Shown in pieces: positions 34,700 to 44,280 of a DNA stretch of 64,000 nt. The stretch's first letter is position 1. Every line of letters begins with the position of its first letter. Position numbers and translations under genes: made by a program. This stretch comes from Geodermatophilus sp. DSM 44513. GTDB lineage: Bacteria; Actinomycetota; Actinomycetes; Mycobacteriales; Geodermatophilaceae. The stretch spans positions 1,612,001 through 1,676,000 of the forward strand of contig NZ_CP135963.1 of the NCBI RefSeq assembly GCF_032460525.1, read 5' to 3'. Under the pieces are notes generated by a model. It had not been told where the DNA came from and ran no database searches. It was given only the letters and a program-made list of their open reading frames with translations.

Positions 34700-34974
34700 C
34701 CGAGCGCCGTCGTCTCGCCGGTGGCCGGGGTGCTCGCCTGCCTGGTGGCCCTCGTCTCCGGGACGGCCGGCACCGTCCACCAGAAGCGGCACGGCGACCG
34801 GAGCCCGCTGGTCTGGGGAACGGCGGTGCAGTACGCGGCGGCCGCGGCGGTGCTGCTGGCGATCGCGCTGGCCAACGAGGACACGGCGATCCGGTGGACG
34901 GCCTGTCGTTCGTGGGCATCGGCGTGACCGCTCTCGGCGTCGTGCTCGTGGTGGTGCCACCCCGCGAGCGGTGA
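34700..34974 (+). pseudogene. EamA/DMT transporter relic
   Basis: Two pieces of one transporter lie in different frames. LACLVALVSGTAGTVHQKRH and LVWGTAVQYAAAAAVLLAIA come first; after about 34896 the frame changes and LSFVGIGVTALGVVLVVVP ends at a stop at 34972-34974. The middle, about three membrane helices, is missing. It therefore looks like an internal deletion in an EamA-family permease gene. No upstream half is visible. Confidence 0.7.
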
Positions 34975-35098
34975 CCCGCCCGCGCCTGGGTCGCCTGAAC
35001 GGGTGAACCGGCCGCGGGAGCCCGCCGTCACGTCCTGGGGTCGGCAGGAGCGCGGCTACGGTCGCCGGGTCGGGCAGGCGGCCGGATCCGGGGGTCTC

Positions 35099-36166
35099 GT
35101 GGCGGGGAGGTCGCGGCGCACCGTGGGCCGCGCCGGGCGCACCGTCGCCCCGGGACGCGCGGCCCGCCGGCTGGCACTGGTCCTCGCCGCGGTCGCCGCG
35201 GCCGCCGCCGTGCTCGCGCTGGTCACCTGGGCGCGGGTCGCCGACCTGCGGGACCTCGACCGCCTGGTCCGCACCTCCGCGGAGGTGGTCGAGGTCGACG
35301 ACCGCCGGCGCGGCCCGGACGACCTGGTCGTGCGCTTCGCCACCGACCGGGACACCCGCCAGGCGACCGTGCCGTGGTCCGGCAGTGCCCGCGCGGGCGA
35401 CCCGGTGGAGGTGGCGTACTCGCCCGCCGACCCCGGCCGGGTGCGGACGGTCGAGGGCTGGAGCCCCTGGTACCAGACCTGGGCGGTGTACGCGGTGGTG
35501 CTGGCGATCGCGGCCGTGGCCGTCGGCGCCTTCGGACTCGTCAGTCGCCTGCGGGGCGGGCGCTGGGAGCACCACGCCCCGGTCGGGGAGGCGCCCCGGG
35601 AGGCGCTCGGGCGCCGCGTCGTCCGCGGCACGCTGTTCGCGTACTGGCTCTTCGGCGGCCTGGGGCTGCTCCCGGCCGGCCTGCTTGGCGGGGCCGCGCT
35701 CACCCGCCCGGCGGACCGGGTCGCGCTGCTCGCCGGTGCGGCGGGTCTGCTGGCGTTCTGCGTGGCCATGGCCGCCGGTCTGCACTGGTGGTACGGCCGG
35801 GACGGGGTGTGGGTCACCGACGCCGAGCTGGTCGCCCGCCGCCGGCGGCGTGTGCGGCGCTGGCCCTGGGCGCAGGTGCTGGAGCTGGGCGTGGTCGTCG
35901 AGAAGGGGAGCGCGACGGTCGCCGCCGCCCGCGTCGACGACGGGCCGGACGACGGCATCGGCACCGACGGCTGGGTGACGCTGGCCCGACCCTCCGCCGG
36001 CCCACTGGGGGCGCACGCCTGGTCGGTCCGGTTCCGCGCCCTCGCCGACGAGCGGGAGCTGGCCTTCACCGAGGGCCTGGCCGGTGACGAGCTGGCCGAC
36101 TCGCTGGGGAGCACCTACTCCCTGCGGCGGCGGAGGACACCCGGCCGCCGCCGGCCCCCGACCTGA
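35099..36166 (+). CDS. DUF3592-type membrane protein
   Basis: About 355 residues. A first membrane helix near residues 20-45 precedes a small beta-rich external domain ([33 protein letters not shown]), the DUF3592 pattern. Three more helices follow (about 120-145, 175-200 and 205-230), then a C-terminal cytosolic domain. Function unknown. The GTG at 35099 was chosen because a TACGGT-like promoter lies about 35 bp upstream and GGGGG is close; a longer form from the GTG at 35003 is possible. Confidence 0.65.
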   Translation: MAGRSRRTVGRAGRTVAPGRAARRLALVLAAVAAAAAVLALVTWARVADLRDLDRLVRTSAEVVEVDDRRRGPDDLVVRFATDRDTRQATVPWSGSARAGDPVEVAYSPADPGRVRTVEGWSPWYQTWAVYAVVLAIAAVAVGAFGLVSRLRGGRWEHHAPVGEAPREALGRRVVRGTLFAYWLFGGLGLLPAGLLGGAALTRPADRVALLAGAAGLLAFCVAMAAGLHWWYGRDGVWVTDAELVARRRRRVRRWPWAQVLELGVVVEKGSATVAAARVDDGPDDGIGTDGWVTLARPSAGPLGAHAWSVRFRALADERELAFTEGLAGDELADSLGSTYSLRRRRTPGRRRPPT

Positions 36167-36182
36167 CCTCGGCGGGACGGCC

Positions 36183-36206
36183 GCGGCTACGGCAGCGGCT
36201 ACGGCA
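36183..36206. repeat. Two tandem 12-bp units upstream of selO
   Basis: GCGGCTACGGCA is repeated without a spacer, 55 bp before the SelO start. Each unit contains TACGGC, a -10-like word. Confidence 0.6.
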
Positions 36207-36260
36207 GCCGCTCGGCCGGAGATCGGGAACAGCAGCGGCCGCCGACGCGCTGACAGCGGG

Positions 36261-37727
36261 GTGAGTGTCGCCCCCGCAACGACCGTGCACCTCGACGACC
36301 GCTTCGCCCGCGAGCTGCCCGAGATGGCGGTCGCCTGGCGGGCCGAGGAGGCCCCGCACCCGCAGCTGCTGCTGCTCAACGAGGCGCTGGCCGCCGAGCT
36401 GGGCCTGGACGCCGGCTGGCTGCGCAACCCTGAGGGCATCGGGCTGCTGACCGGCACGGTCGTCCCCGACGACGCCCACCCGGTGGCTCAGGCCTACGCC
36501 GGGCACCAGTTCGGCGGCTACTCCCCGCGCCTGGGCGACGGGCGGGCGCTGCTGCTCGGCGAGCTCACCGACGCCGAGGGCCGGGTGCGCGACCTGCACC
36601 TCAAGGGCTCCGGCCGCACCCCCTTCGCCCGCGGCAGCGCCGACGGGCTGGCCGCGGTCGGGCCGATGCTGCGCGAGTACGTCATCAGCGAGGCCATGCA
36701 GGCCCTCGGCATCCCGACCACGCGCTCCCTCGCCGTCGTCGCGACCGGGCGCCCGGTGCGCCGCGAGACCGTGCTGCCCGGCGCCGTCCTGGCCCGGGTG
36801 GCGGCCAGCCACCTGCGGGTGGGCAGCTTCCAGTACGCCCGCGCCACCGGGGACGTCGACCTGCTCCGCCGGCTCGCCGACCACGCGATCGCCCGCCACC
36901 ACGAGGCCGCGGCCGGCGCCGACAACCCGTACCTGGCGCTGTTCGAGTCCGTCGTCGCGGCCCAGGCGCGGCTGGTGGCGCAGTGGATGCTGGTCGGCTT
37001 CGTGCACGGCGTCATGAACACCGACAACACGACCATCTCCGGGGAGACCATCGACTACGGGCCCTGCGCGTTCCTCGACGGCTTCGACCCGGCCACGGTC
37101 TACAGCTCCATCGACTCCGGCGGGCGCTACGCCTACGGCAACCAGCCGGTCGTCGTGCAGTGGAACCTGGCGCGGTTGGCCGAGGCGCTGCTCCCGCTGA
37201 TCGACGACGACCAGGAGCGGGCCATCGCCGCCGCCGTGGAGGTCCTCGGCGGCTTCGCCACCACCTACGACACCGTGTGGTCGGCCGGGATGCGCGCCAA
37301 GCTCGGCCTGCCCGAGGGCCTGGACGACGAGGTGGCCACCGCGCTCGTGCAGGACCTGCTCGCGCTGGTGCAGGCAGGCCGGGTCGACCTGACCTCGTTC
37401 CTCCGCTCCCTGGGCACCGCCGCCCGCGGGGACGCCGAACCCGCCCGGCTGGTGGTCACCGACCTCGCGGCCCTCGACGCCTGGCTCGAGCGCTGGCGCG
37501 CCGTGGGCCCGGACGCCGACCTGATGGACCGGACCAACCCTGTCTACACCCCGCGCAACCACCTCGTCGAGGAGGCGCTCACCGCCGCCACCGCGGGCGA
37601 CCTGGGCCCGGTGCAGCGGCTGCTCGAGGTCCTCACCCGGCCCTTCGACGAGCGGCCGGGCCTGCAGCGGTACGCCGAACCGGCCCCCGGTGGCTCCGGC
37701 CCGTACGTCACCTTCTGCGGCACCTGA
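36261..37727 (+). CDS. selO: SelO/YdiU-family protein adenylyltransferase (pseudokinase)
   Basis: 488 residues, the usual length. SelO transfers AMP to Ser, Thr or Tyr of target proteins. The ATP-binding Lys115 lies in LKGSGRTPF. The flipped-nucleotide active site reads [17 protein letters not shown], with Asp255 as base and Asn256 and Asp265 as metal ligands. The GTG at 36261 fits the family N-terminus. The CGT end lacks the selenocysteine/cysteine-rich tail of eukaryotic forms apart from one Cys (FCGT). Known to respond to redox stress in E. coli; regulation here is not shown. Confidence 0.92.
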   Translation: MSVAPATTVHLDDRFARELPEMAVAWRAEEAPHPQLLLLNEALAAELGLDAGWLRNPEGIGLLTGTVVPDDAHPVAQAYAGHQFGGYSPRLGDGRALLLGELTDAEGRVRDLHLKGSGRTPFARGSADGLAAVGPMLREYVISEAMQALGIPTTRSLAVVATGRPVRRETVLPGAVLARVAASHLRVGSFQYARATGDVDLLRRLADHAIARHHEAAAGADNPYLALFESVVAAQARLVAQWMLVGFVHGVMNTDNTTISGETIDYGPCAFLDGFDPATVYSSIDSGGRYAYGNQPVVVQWNLARLAEALLPLIDDDQERAIAAAVEVLGGFATTYDTVWSAGMRAKLGLPEGLDDEVATALVQDLLALVQAGRVDLTSFLRSLGTAARGDAEPARLVVTDLAALDAWLERWRAVGPDADLMDRTNPVYTPRNHLVEEALTAATAGDLGPVQRLLEVLTRPFDERPGLQRYAEPAPGGSGPYVTFCGT

Positions 37728-37734
37728 GCCGGGC

Positions 37735-37911
37735 GTGGGCGACGCCGCCTCCACCTGGCTGACCGTCTACGGCGTCGCGGTCGTCGTGGTCTGCATCTCG
37801 CTGGCCGCCGGCGGCTGGTGGGGGTGGGCGCTGGCGCTGTTCCTGCTCTCCTTCGTCGTCGACGCACTCGTGGTGTTCGCCGTCCGCCGGGCTCGGCGCC
37901 GCACCGAGTGA
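37735..37911 (+). CDS. Small two-helix membrane protein
   Basis: 58 residues from the GTG at 37735, seven bases after the SelO stop. Two hydrophobic stretches (LTVYGVAVVVVCISLAAGG and ALALFLLSFVVDALVVFAV) end in an Arg-rich tail. No family recognised. The close spacing suggests co-transcription with selO. Confidence 0.6.
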   Translation: MGDAASTWLTVYGVAVVVVCISLAAGGWWGWALALFLLSFVVDALVVFAVRRARRRTE

Positions 37912-37989
37912 CGGCTGCTTTGCTGTCCCGGCAACGATCCTTGCCAGAACGGCGTCGTCCGTCGGAGGGTGACCGCGGAGGTAGTCACG

Positions 37990-38955
37990 GTGACCGACGA
38001 ACTGAGGAACGACTGCGACGTGCTGGTGGTCGGCGGGGGTGCCGCCGGCCTGAACGGGGCGCTGGTGCTGGCGCGATCCCGCCGCTCGGTGGTGGTGGTG
38101 GACGCCGGCGCCCCGCGCAATGCACCCGCAGCGGCCGTGCACGGGCTGCTGGGCCAGGAGGGCACACCACCGGGTGAGCTGCTCGCGCGCGGGCGGAGCG
38201 AGGTGCGCTCCTACGGCGGCCGGGTGGTGGACGGTGAGGTCGCCACGGTGGCCCGTGACGGCGAGGGGTTCACCGTCGGGCTGGCCGACGGGCGGACCAC
38301 CCGCGCCCGCCGGCTGCTGGTCACCGCCGGGCTGGTCGACGAGCTGCCCGACGTCCCCGGCCTGCGCGAGCGCTGGGGCCGCGACGTGCTGCACTGCCCG
38401 TACTGCCACGGCTGGGAGGTGCGCGACCGGGCCATCGGCGTGCTGGCCAGCGGCCCGATGGCGGTGCACCAGACGCTGCTGTTCCGGCAGCTCAGCGCCG
38501 ACGTCACCCTCTTCACGCACACCCAGCCGCACCCGGACGGCGAGCAGGCCGAGCAGCTGGCCGCCCTCGGCGTCCCGGTGGTGACCGGCGAGGTCGTCGC
38601 CGTCGAGGTCGCCGGCGACCGCGTCACCGGCCTGCGCCTGGCCGACGGCACGCTGGTCGCCCGCGAGGCGGTCACCGTGCAGTCGCGGGTGGTCGCCCGC
38701 GCCGGCTTCCTGGGCGGGCTCGGGCTGTACCCGGTGGCGCACCCCTCGGGCCTGGGGGAGCACCTGCCCGCCGACGCCACCGGGCGCACCACCGTCCCCG
38801 GTGTGTGGGTCGCCGGCAACGTCACCGACCTGGCCGCGCAGGTCGGCGCGGCCGCGGCCGCGGGCGCGTTCGCTGCGGCCCAGGTCAACCTCGACCTGGT
38901 CCTGGAGGACACCCGCCGGGCGGTCGCGGCCGCCCGGACGCCGCTGGCCTCGTGA
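37990..38955 (+). CDS. FAD-dependent disulfide oxidoreductase (thioredoxin-reductase-like)
   Basis: 321 residues. The FAD motif VVGGGAAGLNGALVLA lies near residues 13-28, the redox pair is Cys136-x2-Cys139 in HCPYCHGWE, and a C-terminal VAGNVTDLAAQVG motif binds FAD. The NADPH-binding domain is degenerate (GVLASGPMA in place of GGGNSA), as in ferredoxin-dependent or gliotoxin-type relatives, so the electron donor is unsure. The GTG at 37990 has GGAGG nine bases upstream; an earlier GTG at 37969 is in frame. Confidence 0.85.
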   Translation: MTDELRNDCDVLVVGGGAAGLNGALVLARSRRSVVVVDAGAPRNAPAAAVHGLLGQEGTPPGELLARGRSEVRSYGGRVVDGEVATVARDGEGFTVGLADGRTTRARRLLVTAGLVDELPDVPGLRERWGRDVLHCPYCHGWEVRDRAIGVLASGPMAVHQTLLFRQLSADVTLFTHTQPHPDGEQAEQLAALGVPVVTGEVVAVEVAGDRVTGLRLADGTLVAREAVTVQSRVVARAGFLGGLGLYPVAHPSGLGEHLPADATGRTTVPGVWVAGNVTDLAAQVGAAAAAGAFAAAQVNLDLVLEDTRRAVAAARTPLAS

Positions 38956-38988
38956 ACGGCAGGCGAACGGCGACGGCGCCCGGAATGC

Positions 38989-39040
38989 GGGGGCGGCCGG
39001 CGGCCTTGGCCCCTCACGTCGGCCAGCGTGGGCCGCCCCC
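38989..39040. terminator. Hairpin between the oxidoreductase and MFS genes
   Basis: GGGGGCGGCC (38989-38998) pairs perfectly with GGCCGCCCCC (39031-39040). It lies 27 bp before the MFS start, so it could terminate the upstream mRNA or attenuate the transporter. Confidence 0.55.
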
Positions 39041-39066
39041 ACCGACTGGACGACGACAGGAACACC

Positions 39067-40341
39067 GTGACCGACCTGCAGGACCGCGCCGCCAGCGCGG
39101 CGCACCCGTCATCCGCCGACACCGCCCCACCCCGCCGGGCCCTGCTCGCGCTCGTCCTCGGCGCCTTCGTGGCCGTGGGCCCGCTGACCATCGACATGTA
39201 CCTGCCGGCGTTGCCGACCATCGCCACCGAGCTGGGGACGACGCCGGCGCTGGTCCAGCTGACCCTGACCGGCACCCTGGTCGGCCTGGCACTGGGCCAG
39301 CTGCTGCTCGGCCCGCTGTCCGACGCGTACGGCCGGCGTGCGCCGCTGCTGGCCGGCACCGCGCTCTACGTGGTGGCGTCCGCGCTGATCCTGGTCGCGC
39401 CGGGCATCGAGGTCCTGGGTGTGCTGCGCTTCCTGCAGGGCGTGGGCACCGCGGCCGGTGCGGTGATCGCGCTGGCCGTCGTCCGGGACCTGTTCACCGG
39501 GCGCGCGGCGGCCACCATGCTGTCCCGGCTGTTCCTCGTGCTCGGCGCCGCGCCGGTGCTCGCGCCCACCCTCGGCGGGGAGCTGCTGCGGTTCACCAGC
39601 TGGCGCGGCATCTTCGCCGTCCTCACGGTGTACGGGCTGCTGCTGCTCGCCGTCGGCTGGTACGCGCTGCGCGAGACGCTGCCGCCGGCCCGCCGCAGCA
39701 GCGCCGGGGTCGGCGGGACGCTGCGCACCTACCGGCGGCTGCTGCACGACCGCACGCTGGTGGGCCTGGTGCTGGTCGCCGGGCTGACCATGGCCGGGCT
39801 GTTCAGCTACGTGTCGGGGTCCTCCTTCGTCTTCCAGCAGCAGTTCGGCCTCGACGAGCAGCAGTTCGGGCTGCTGTTCGGCGCCGGCGCGGTCTGGCTG
39901 ATCGCCGCCACCCAGCTCAACCCGGTGGTGCTGCGCCGCTGGTCCCCGGCCCAGGTGCTGCTCGGCGGCACCGTGGCCGGCGCGCTGTCCGGCGCGGTGC
40001 TGCTCGCGCTGGCCGCCACCGGGACCGGCGGCCTGGTTGGGGTCGTCGCCCCGCTGTGGGCGATGCTGTTCGCCTCCGGCCTGGCGCTGCCCAACGCGCC
40101 CGCGCTGGCGCTGTCCCGGCACGGCGACTCTGCCGGTGCGGCCGCGGCGCTGCTCGGCGCGGCGCAGTTCGGCGTCGGTGCGGCGGTGTCGCCGGTGGTC
40201 GGCCTGCTCGGCAACGACGCCGCGGCGATGGGCACCGTCATCCTGGTCGCCCTCTCGCTCGCCGTCGCCGTGCTGGTCACCGTGGTCCGGCCCTGGCGGC
40301 TCGTCGAGGACGAGGAGCCCGCGCCCGCCGGCGTGCACTGA
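39067..40341 (+). CDS. MFS drug-resistance transporter (Bcr/CflA type)
   Basis: 424 residues, 12 hydrophobic segments. GPLTIDMYLPALPTIATELG is the Bcr/CflA opening and GPLSDAYGRRAPLL the MFS loop 2-3 motif. It likely exports small molecules by proton antiport. The GTG at 39067 has AGGA about six bases upstream. The redox flavoprotein upstream on the same strand might be co-regulated, but a strong hairpin separates them. Confidence 0.88.
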   Translation: MTDLQDRAASAAHPSSADTAPPRRALLALVLGAFVAVGPLTIDMYLPALPTIATELGTTPALVQLTLTGTLVGLALGQLLLGPLSDAYGRRAPLLAGTALYVVASALILVAPGIEVLGVLRFLQGVGTAAGAVIALAVVRDLFTGRAAATMLSRLFLVLGAAPVLAPTLGGELLRFTSWRGIFAVLTVYGLLLLAVGWYALRETLPPARRSSAGVGGTLRTYRRLLHDRTLVGLVLVAGLTMAGLFSYVSGSSFVFQQQFGLDEQQFGLLFGAGAVWLIAATQLNPVVLRRWSPAQVLLGGTVAGALSGAVLLALAATGTGGLVGVVAPLWAMLFASGLALPNAPALALSRHGDSAGAAAALLGAAQFGVGAAVSPVVGLLGNDAAAMGTVILVALSLAVAVLVTVVRPWRLVEDEEPAPAGVH

Positions 40342-40387
40342 CACCCGCCGGCAGGCAGCCGGTGGTCCGGTGTCCAGGGTCGCGGGC

Positions 40388-40418
40388 CGGGTGACGGTCG
40401 CGTCCACGCCGTCACCCG
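40388..40418. terminator. Bidirectional terminator between convergent transporters
   Basis: CGGGTGACGG (40388-40397) and CCGTCACCCG (40409-40418) form a perfect ten-base stem with an 11-nt loop, between the MFS and EamA genes that converge here. Confidence 0.65.
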
Positions 40419-40428
40419 TCCAGGCCGG

Positions 40429-41355
40429 TCAGCAGCCACCATTCCGGGTCCTCGCCGGGACGGCCGGCCGGTGCTGGTTGACGACGATGCCCAGGACGAC
40501 GACGGCTGCACCCAGCGGCTGGTTCCAGGTGACGGCCTCGTCGAGGACCAGAGCACCCAGGCCGACCCCGACCACGGGGGTCAGGTAGGTGACCGTGGCG
40601 GCGTTGGTGGCGCCCCAACCGGACACGACGTTGGTGTTCCACACGTAGGCCAGGCCGGTACCCAGCCCGCCCAGGGCGAGCACGCCGAGCACGACGGCAG
40701 GACTCAGGGCCACCGGTGAGGTGGCGAACAGCGGAGCGAGCACCAGCAGGACGACGGCGCCCAGCCCGACCTGCACGGTGGCGACCGGGACGGCCGGGAT
40801 CCCCCGCGGCGCGATGGTGCGGCGGAGGTGGACGAAGGCAGCGCCGTAGCAGGCGGTGGCCAGCAGGCAGGCGGCCTGTGCCGGCAGGGCACCGCTGCCC
40901 ACGCCACGCCACGGCGCCAGGACGACAAGCACGCCGGTGAACCCGATGAGCAACCCGGTCACGCGGGCGGCGGTCGGGCGCTCCTCGGGCAGGGCGGCGA
41001 GCGCGACGAGCGTGGTCATCAGCGGGGTGGTCGCGTTGTAGATGCTGGCCAGCCCGGAGGGGATGGACTGCTGCGCCCAGGCGAAGAGCAGGAACGGGAC
41101 CACGCACAGCAGGAGGGCGGTGACCGCCAGGTGGGCCCACACGAGCGGCTCGCGCGGCAGCTGCTGGCGGGTGACCGCGGTGACCGCGACCAGGGTGAGG
41201 GCGCCGATCACCAGCCGCCCGAGCACCACCTGCGTGGGGGAGAGCCCGGCTAGGCCCAGCTCGACGAACAGGAAGCTCGCACCCCAGGTGAGCGCCAGCG
41301 CCAGGTACTGCGCCAGCACCCACCGTGAGCCCGGTCCGCCGCCCGTCGTCCGCAC
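40429..41355 (-). CDS. EamA/DMT-family transporter
   Basis: 308 residues, ten hydrophobic segments in two EamA repeats (ALTWGASFLFVELGLAGLSP at the start; YLTPVVGVGLGALVLDEAV near the end). Probably a metabolite or drug exporter. The GTG at 41353-41355 has GGGAGG five bases upstream, and this ribosome site sits in one unit of a 13-bp tandem duplication (41360-41385). Divergent from the FadR-type gene. Confidence 0.87.
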   Translation of the reverse strand: MRTTGGGPGSRWVLAQYLALALTWGASFLFVELGLAGLSPTQVVLGRLVIGALTLVAVTAVTRQQLPREPLVWAHLAVTALLLCVVPFLLFAWAQQSIPSGLASIYNATTPLMTTLVALAALPEERPTAARVTGLLIGFTGVLVVLAPWRGVGSGALPAQAACLLATACYGAAFVHLRRTIAPRGIPAVPVATVQVGLGAVVLLVLAPLFATSPVALSPAVVLGVLALGGLGTGLAYVWNTNVVSGWGATNAATVTYLTPVVGVGLGALVLDEAVTWNQPLGAAVVVLGIVVNQHRPAVPARTRNGGC

Positions 41356-41359
41356 CCTG

Positions 41360-41385
41360 CCTCCCGTCCGCGCCTCCCGTCCGCG
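41360..41385. repeat. 13-bp tandem duplication carrying the ribosome site
   Basis: Two perfect copies of CCTCCCGTCCGCG. On the minus strand each contains GGGAGG, so the EamA transporter mRNA has two potential Shine-Dalgarno sequences 13 bases apart. Confidence 0.75.
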
Positions 41386-41493
41386 CCGCCGGGACCCACG
41401 TCACCAGGTCGGGGCGACGGCGTCCGGCGGTCATCGGACGCCGCGCTCACCGCGCCACCCGGCGGGTTGACCGGTCCCTCGTCCGGGTGCACA

Positions 41494-41506
41494 GTCATCA
41501 GACGAC
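41494..41506. promoter_or_regulatory. Candidate operator upstream of the FadR-type gene
   Basis: GTCATCAGACGAC is a 13-bp imperfect palindrome (five of six arm positions pair) 16 bp before the regulator's start, in the divergent region with the EamA transporter. Autoregulation is a plausible guess. Confidence 0.35.
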
Positions 41507-41522
41507 CTGAGGAGTGGACCGG

Positions 41523-42221
41523 ATGGGTCTTGCAGTCGTCCACCGAACGGCCCTGGTGGAGTCCGTGGTCGCCCAGCTCGAGCGCCAGCTCGGGGACGGC
41601 GCCTGGTCCGTGGGGGAGCGCCTACCGGCCGAACACCGGCTGGCCGAGGAGCTCGGTGTCGGCCGCTCCACCGTCCGGGAGGCGGTCCGGGTGCTGCTCA
41701 GCCGGGGGCTGGTGGAGTCCCGGCAGGGGGCGGGGACCTTCGTGCGGGCCCGGGAACCGCGGGCGGAGGACCTCCCGGCGCGGTTGCGGCGGGCCGGCGT
41801 GCTGGAGGTCTACGAGGTGCGCCACGGCCTGGAGGTGCAGGCGGCCCGGCTGGCGGCGGCGCGGCGCACCGAGGCGGACGTGCGCCGGATGGACGACGCC
41901 CTGGCGCGGCGGCGGCGGGCCCGCGCAGCGGGCCGTCCCCAGGCCTTCGTCGACGCGGACCTGGACTTCCACCGCGCCGTCGTCGCCGCCGCGGGCAACC
42001 CCGTGCTCCAGGAGCTGTTCGACGCCTTCACCGCCGCGCTGCGCGCGGCCCTGCTCGACCTGGTGGCCGACCCGGGGTACGCAGAGGACACCCACGCCCT
42101 CCACGTGGCGCTGGGCGAGGCGATCCGCCGGGGGGAGCCGGCCGCTGCCGCAGCGGCCACCGAGGCCCACCTGTGCGGCACCGAGGCAGCGCTGCGCCGA
42201 CTCGCCGAGGACCGTGGATGA
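41523..42221 (+). CDS. FadR-subfamily GntR transcriptional regulator
   Basis: 232 residues. The winged helix at about 10-75 contains GVGRSTVREAVRVL and GAGTFV. Residues 90-225 are the all-helical FCD ligand domain with DADLDFHRAV and a late His, the usual metal or ligand site. FadR-type proteins sense organic acids. The ATG at 41523 has GAGGAG eight bases upstream and was preferred to a GTG at 41514 that overlaps this site. Its stop overlaps the MFS start (ATGA), so it probably controls that transporter. Confidence 0.88.
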   Translation: MGLAVVHRTALVESVVAQLERQLGDGAWSVGERLPAEHRLAEELGVGRSTVREAVRVLLSRGLVESRQGAGTFVRAREPRAEDLPARLRRAGVLEVYEVRHGLEVQAARLAAARRTEADVRRMDDALARRRRARAAGRPQAFVDADLDFHRAVVAAAGNPVLQELFDAFTAALRAALLDLVADPGYAEDTHALHVALGEAIRRGEPAAAAAATEAHLCGTEAALRRLAEDRG

Positions 42222-43456
42222 GCGCGGCACCCCGCGGCTCGTCCGGCCGTGGCGGCGTGGTGGACCGTCGCGGGCTCGGCGTGCTGACCGCCAGCCACGT
42301 CGTCGACGACCTGTACCAGGGTGCGGTGCCCGCGCTGCTGCCCTTCCTCGTGCTCGAGCGGGGCTACTCCTACGCGGCCGCGACCGGCATCACGCTGGCC
42401 GCCACGGTGCTGTCCTCGGTGGTGCAGCCGGCGTTCGGCGTGCTGGTCGACCGCCGACCGCTGCCCTGGCTCACCCCGGTCGGGCTGCTGGTGGCCGGGG
42501 TCGGCATCGGGCTGGCCGGCATCGGCGAGGCGTACTGGTGGACCTGGGCCGCGGTGGCGCTGTCCGGTCTGGGGGTGGCCGCCTACCACCCGGCCGCCGC
42601 CCGGGCGGCCCGCGCGGCGGCCGGCGCCTCCGCGCAGGGGATGAGCTGGTTCGCCGTCGGCGGCAACGCCGGCCTGGCCCTCGGCCCGGTGGTGGTCACC
42701 CCGGTGCTGCTGGCGTACGGGGTCGCCGGAACGCCGCTGCTCGCGCTGCCCGCCCTGCTCACCGCCGTCATCCTGCTGGCGCTGGGCCGACGGGCCCGCG
42801 CCCGCGCGCGTCCGGTCCGCGCCGCCGCCGGTGCGGCTCCCCGGGCCGACGACTGGCGGTCCTTCGGCTGGCTGACCGGGCTGGTGGTGATCCGGTCGGT
42901 GCTGTACTTCGGCATCTCCTCGCTGGTCGCGCTGTACGTCATCGACCGCTTCGGCGTCTCGGCCGCGGCCGGCTCGGCGGCGCTGACGACGTTCCTCGCG
43001 GTCGGGGCGGCGGGCACCCTGGCCGGTGGGTGGCTGGCCGACCGGTGGGGCCGGCTGCCCGCCATCCGGCTGGGCTACGCCGTGGCCGTCCCCGGCGTGG
43101 CGCTGCTGGTCGCCGCGCCGTCCTGGCCGGTGGCGGTGGCCGCCGCCGTCCTGCTCGGGGTCGGGCTCTACCTGCCGTTCTCGGTGCAGACGACGCTGGG
43201 GCAGGAGCTGCTGCCCAACCGGGTCGGCACCGCCTCCGGCGTCACGATTGGCCTGGCGGTGTCGGCCGGCGGCGCCGCGACGCCGCTGTTCGGGCTGCTG
43301 GCCGACGCGCACGGGCTGCAGTGGGCGCTGGCGGCGCTGCTCCCGCTGCCCCTGCTCGCCCTGCTGCTCAGCCTGCGGCTGCCGGAGCGGACGGCGTCGC
43401 CCCGGGCCGGCGAGCAGCCCACCGCCCCGTCCGGGGCGGCCGCGCCGCAGCGCTGA
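42218..43456 (+). CDS. MFS transporter (fosmidomycin-resistance-like)
   Basis: 412 residues with about 12 hydrophobic segments. ASHVVDDLYQGAVPALLPFL at the start and YHPAAARAARAA match the Fsr (fosmidomycin resistance) branch. The ATG overlaps the FadR-type stop by four bases, so the two form a regulator-transporter pair. The substrate is not known; a co-regulated organic acid or antibiotic is inferred from the pairing. Confidence 0.85.
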   Translation: MSAAPRGSSGRGGVVDRRGLGVLTASHVVDDLYQGAVPALLPFLVLERGYSYAAATGITLAATVLSSVVQPAFGVLVDRRPLPWLTPVGLLVAGVGIGLAGIGEAYWWTWAAVALSGLGVAAYHPAAARAARAAAGASAQGMSWFAVGGNAGLALGPVVVTPVLLAYGVAGTPLLALPALLTAVILLALGRRARARARPVRAAAGAAPRADDWRSFGWLTGLVVIRSVLYFGISSLVALYVIDRFGVSAAAGSAALTTFLAVGAAGTLAGGWLADRWGRLPAIRLGYAVAVPGVALLVAAPSWPVAVAAAVLLGVGLYLPFSVQTTLGQELLPNRVGTASGVTIGLAVSAGGAATPLFGLLADAHGLQWALAALLPLPLLALLLSLRLPERTASPRAGEQPTAPSGAAAPQR

Positions 43457-43541
43457 CGGGACACCTCGCGGCCTCCCCCCTGCGGGTCGGCACCCCGGCG
43501 CGTCCCCGCCCGGGGTGCCGGTGCCGTGCCATCGTCGGGCC

Positions 43542-44213
43542 GTGGCCGCAGCCCTCGCCGTCCTCGCCCTGGTCCCGGGGGCGGCCGTCGGGGTGCTCCT
43601 CAACCGTGCGGCCGGCCGCTTCCCGTGGCCGCCGGACGCCGGGGTCCGCGACCTGGCGCGCCCCGGGCCGGTCGCCGTCCGCCCGCCGCTGGTCGAGGGC
43701 GCGACGGCCCTCCTGGTGGCCGGCACCGTGCTGCGGTTCGGCCCGTCCTGGGAGCTGCCGGCGTTCCTGCTGCTCGCCGTCGCCGGCGTGCTGCTGGCCG
43801 TCGTGGACCTGCAGCACCGGCTGCTGCCCAACCGCGTGGTGCTGCCCTGCCTGGCCGCCGGGACGGTGCTGCTGCTCCTGCCGGCCCTCGCCGACGGCGC
43901 CTGGGCGGCGCTGCTGCGCGCGGTGCTGGGTGCGGGCGCCCTGTTCGCGGTGTACCTGGCGCTCGCGGTGGTCTCACCCGGCGGCCTGGGCATGGGCGAC
44001 GTCAAGCTGGCCGCCGTCCTGGGGCTGTACCTGGGCTGGCTCGGCTGGACGGCGGTGCTGCTCGGCGCGCTCGCCGGCTTCGTCGTCCAGGCCGCGGTCG
44101 CGCTGGTCCTCCTCGCGACCCGGCGGATCGGGCTGCGCGGGGAGCTGCCCTTCGGCCCGGCCATGCTCACCGGCGCCGCCCTGGTGATCGCGGCACCCCT
44201 CCTGCTGCGCTGA
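43542..44213 (+). CDS. Prepilin peptidase (A24, TadV/CpaA type)
   Basis: 223 residues. The two catalytic aspartates are Asp89 in VVDLQHRLLPN and Asp153 in GMGDVKLA. The N-terminal methylase domain of PilD is absent or reduced, as in CpaA-type enzymes. It cleaves the Flp prepilin leader. The GTG at 43542 has CATCGT at 43530-43535 six bases upstream and no ribosome site. First gene of the Tad locus. Confidence 0.88.
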   Translation: MAAALAVLALVPGAAVGVLLNRAAGRFPWPPDAGVRDLARPGPVAVRPPLVEGATALLVAGTVLRFGPSWELPAFLLLAVAGVLLAVVDLQHRLLPNRVVLPCLAAGTVLLLLPALADGAWAALLRAVLGAGALFAVYLALAVVSPGGLGMGDVKLAAVLGLYLGWLGWTAVLLGALAGFVVQAAVALVLLATRRIGLRGELPFGPAMLTGAALVIAAPLLLR

Positions 44214-44280
44214 GGTCCGCGCACGCTGCGTGACATCGCGGCCGGGCATCCACCCGGGAGAGGGGCGCGGGTCAGCCGAC

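Noticed and set aside
35003..35098. N-terminal extension of the DUF3592-type protein
   Set aside because: Contains a promoter-like TACGGT and Arg/Gly-rich residues; the start at 35099 is better.
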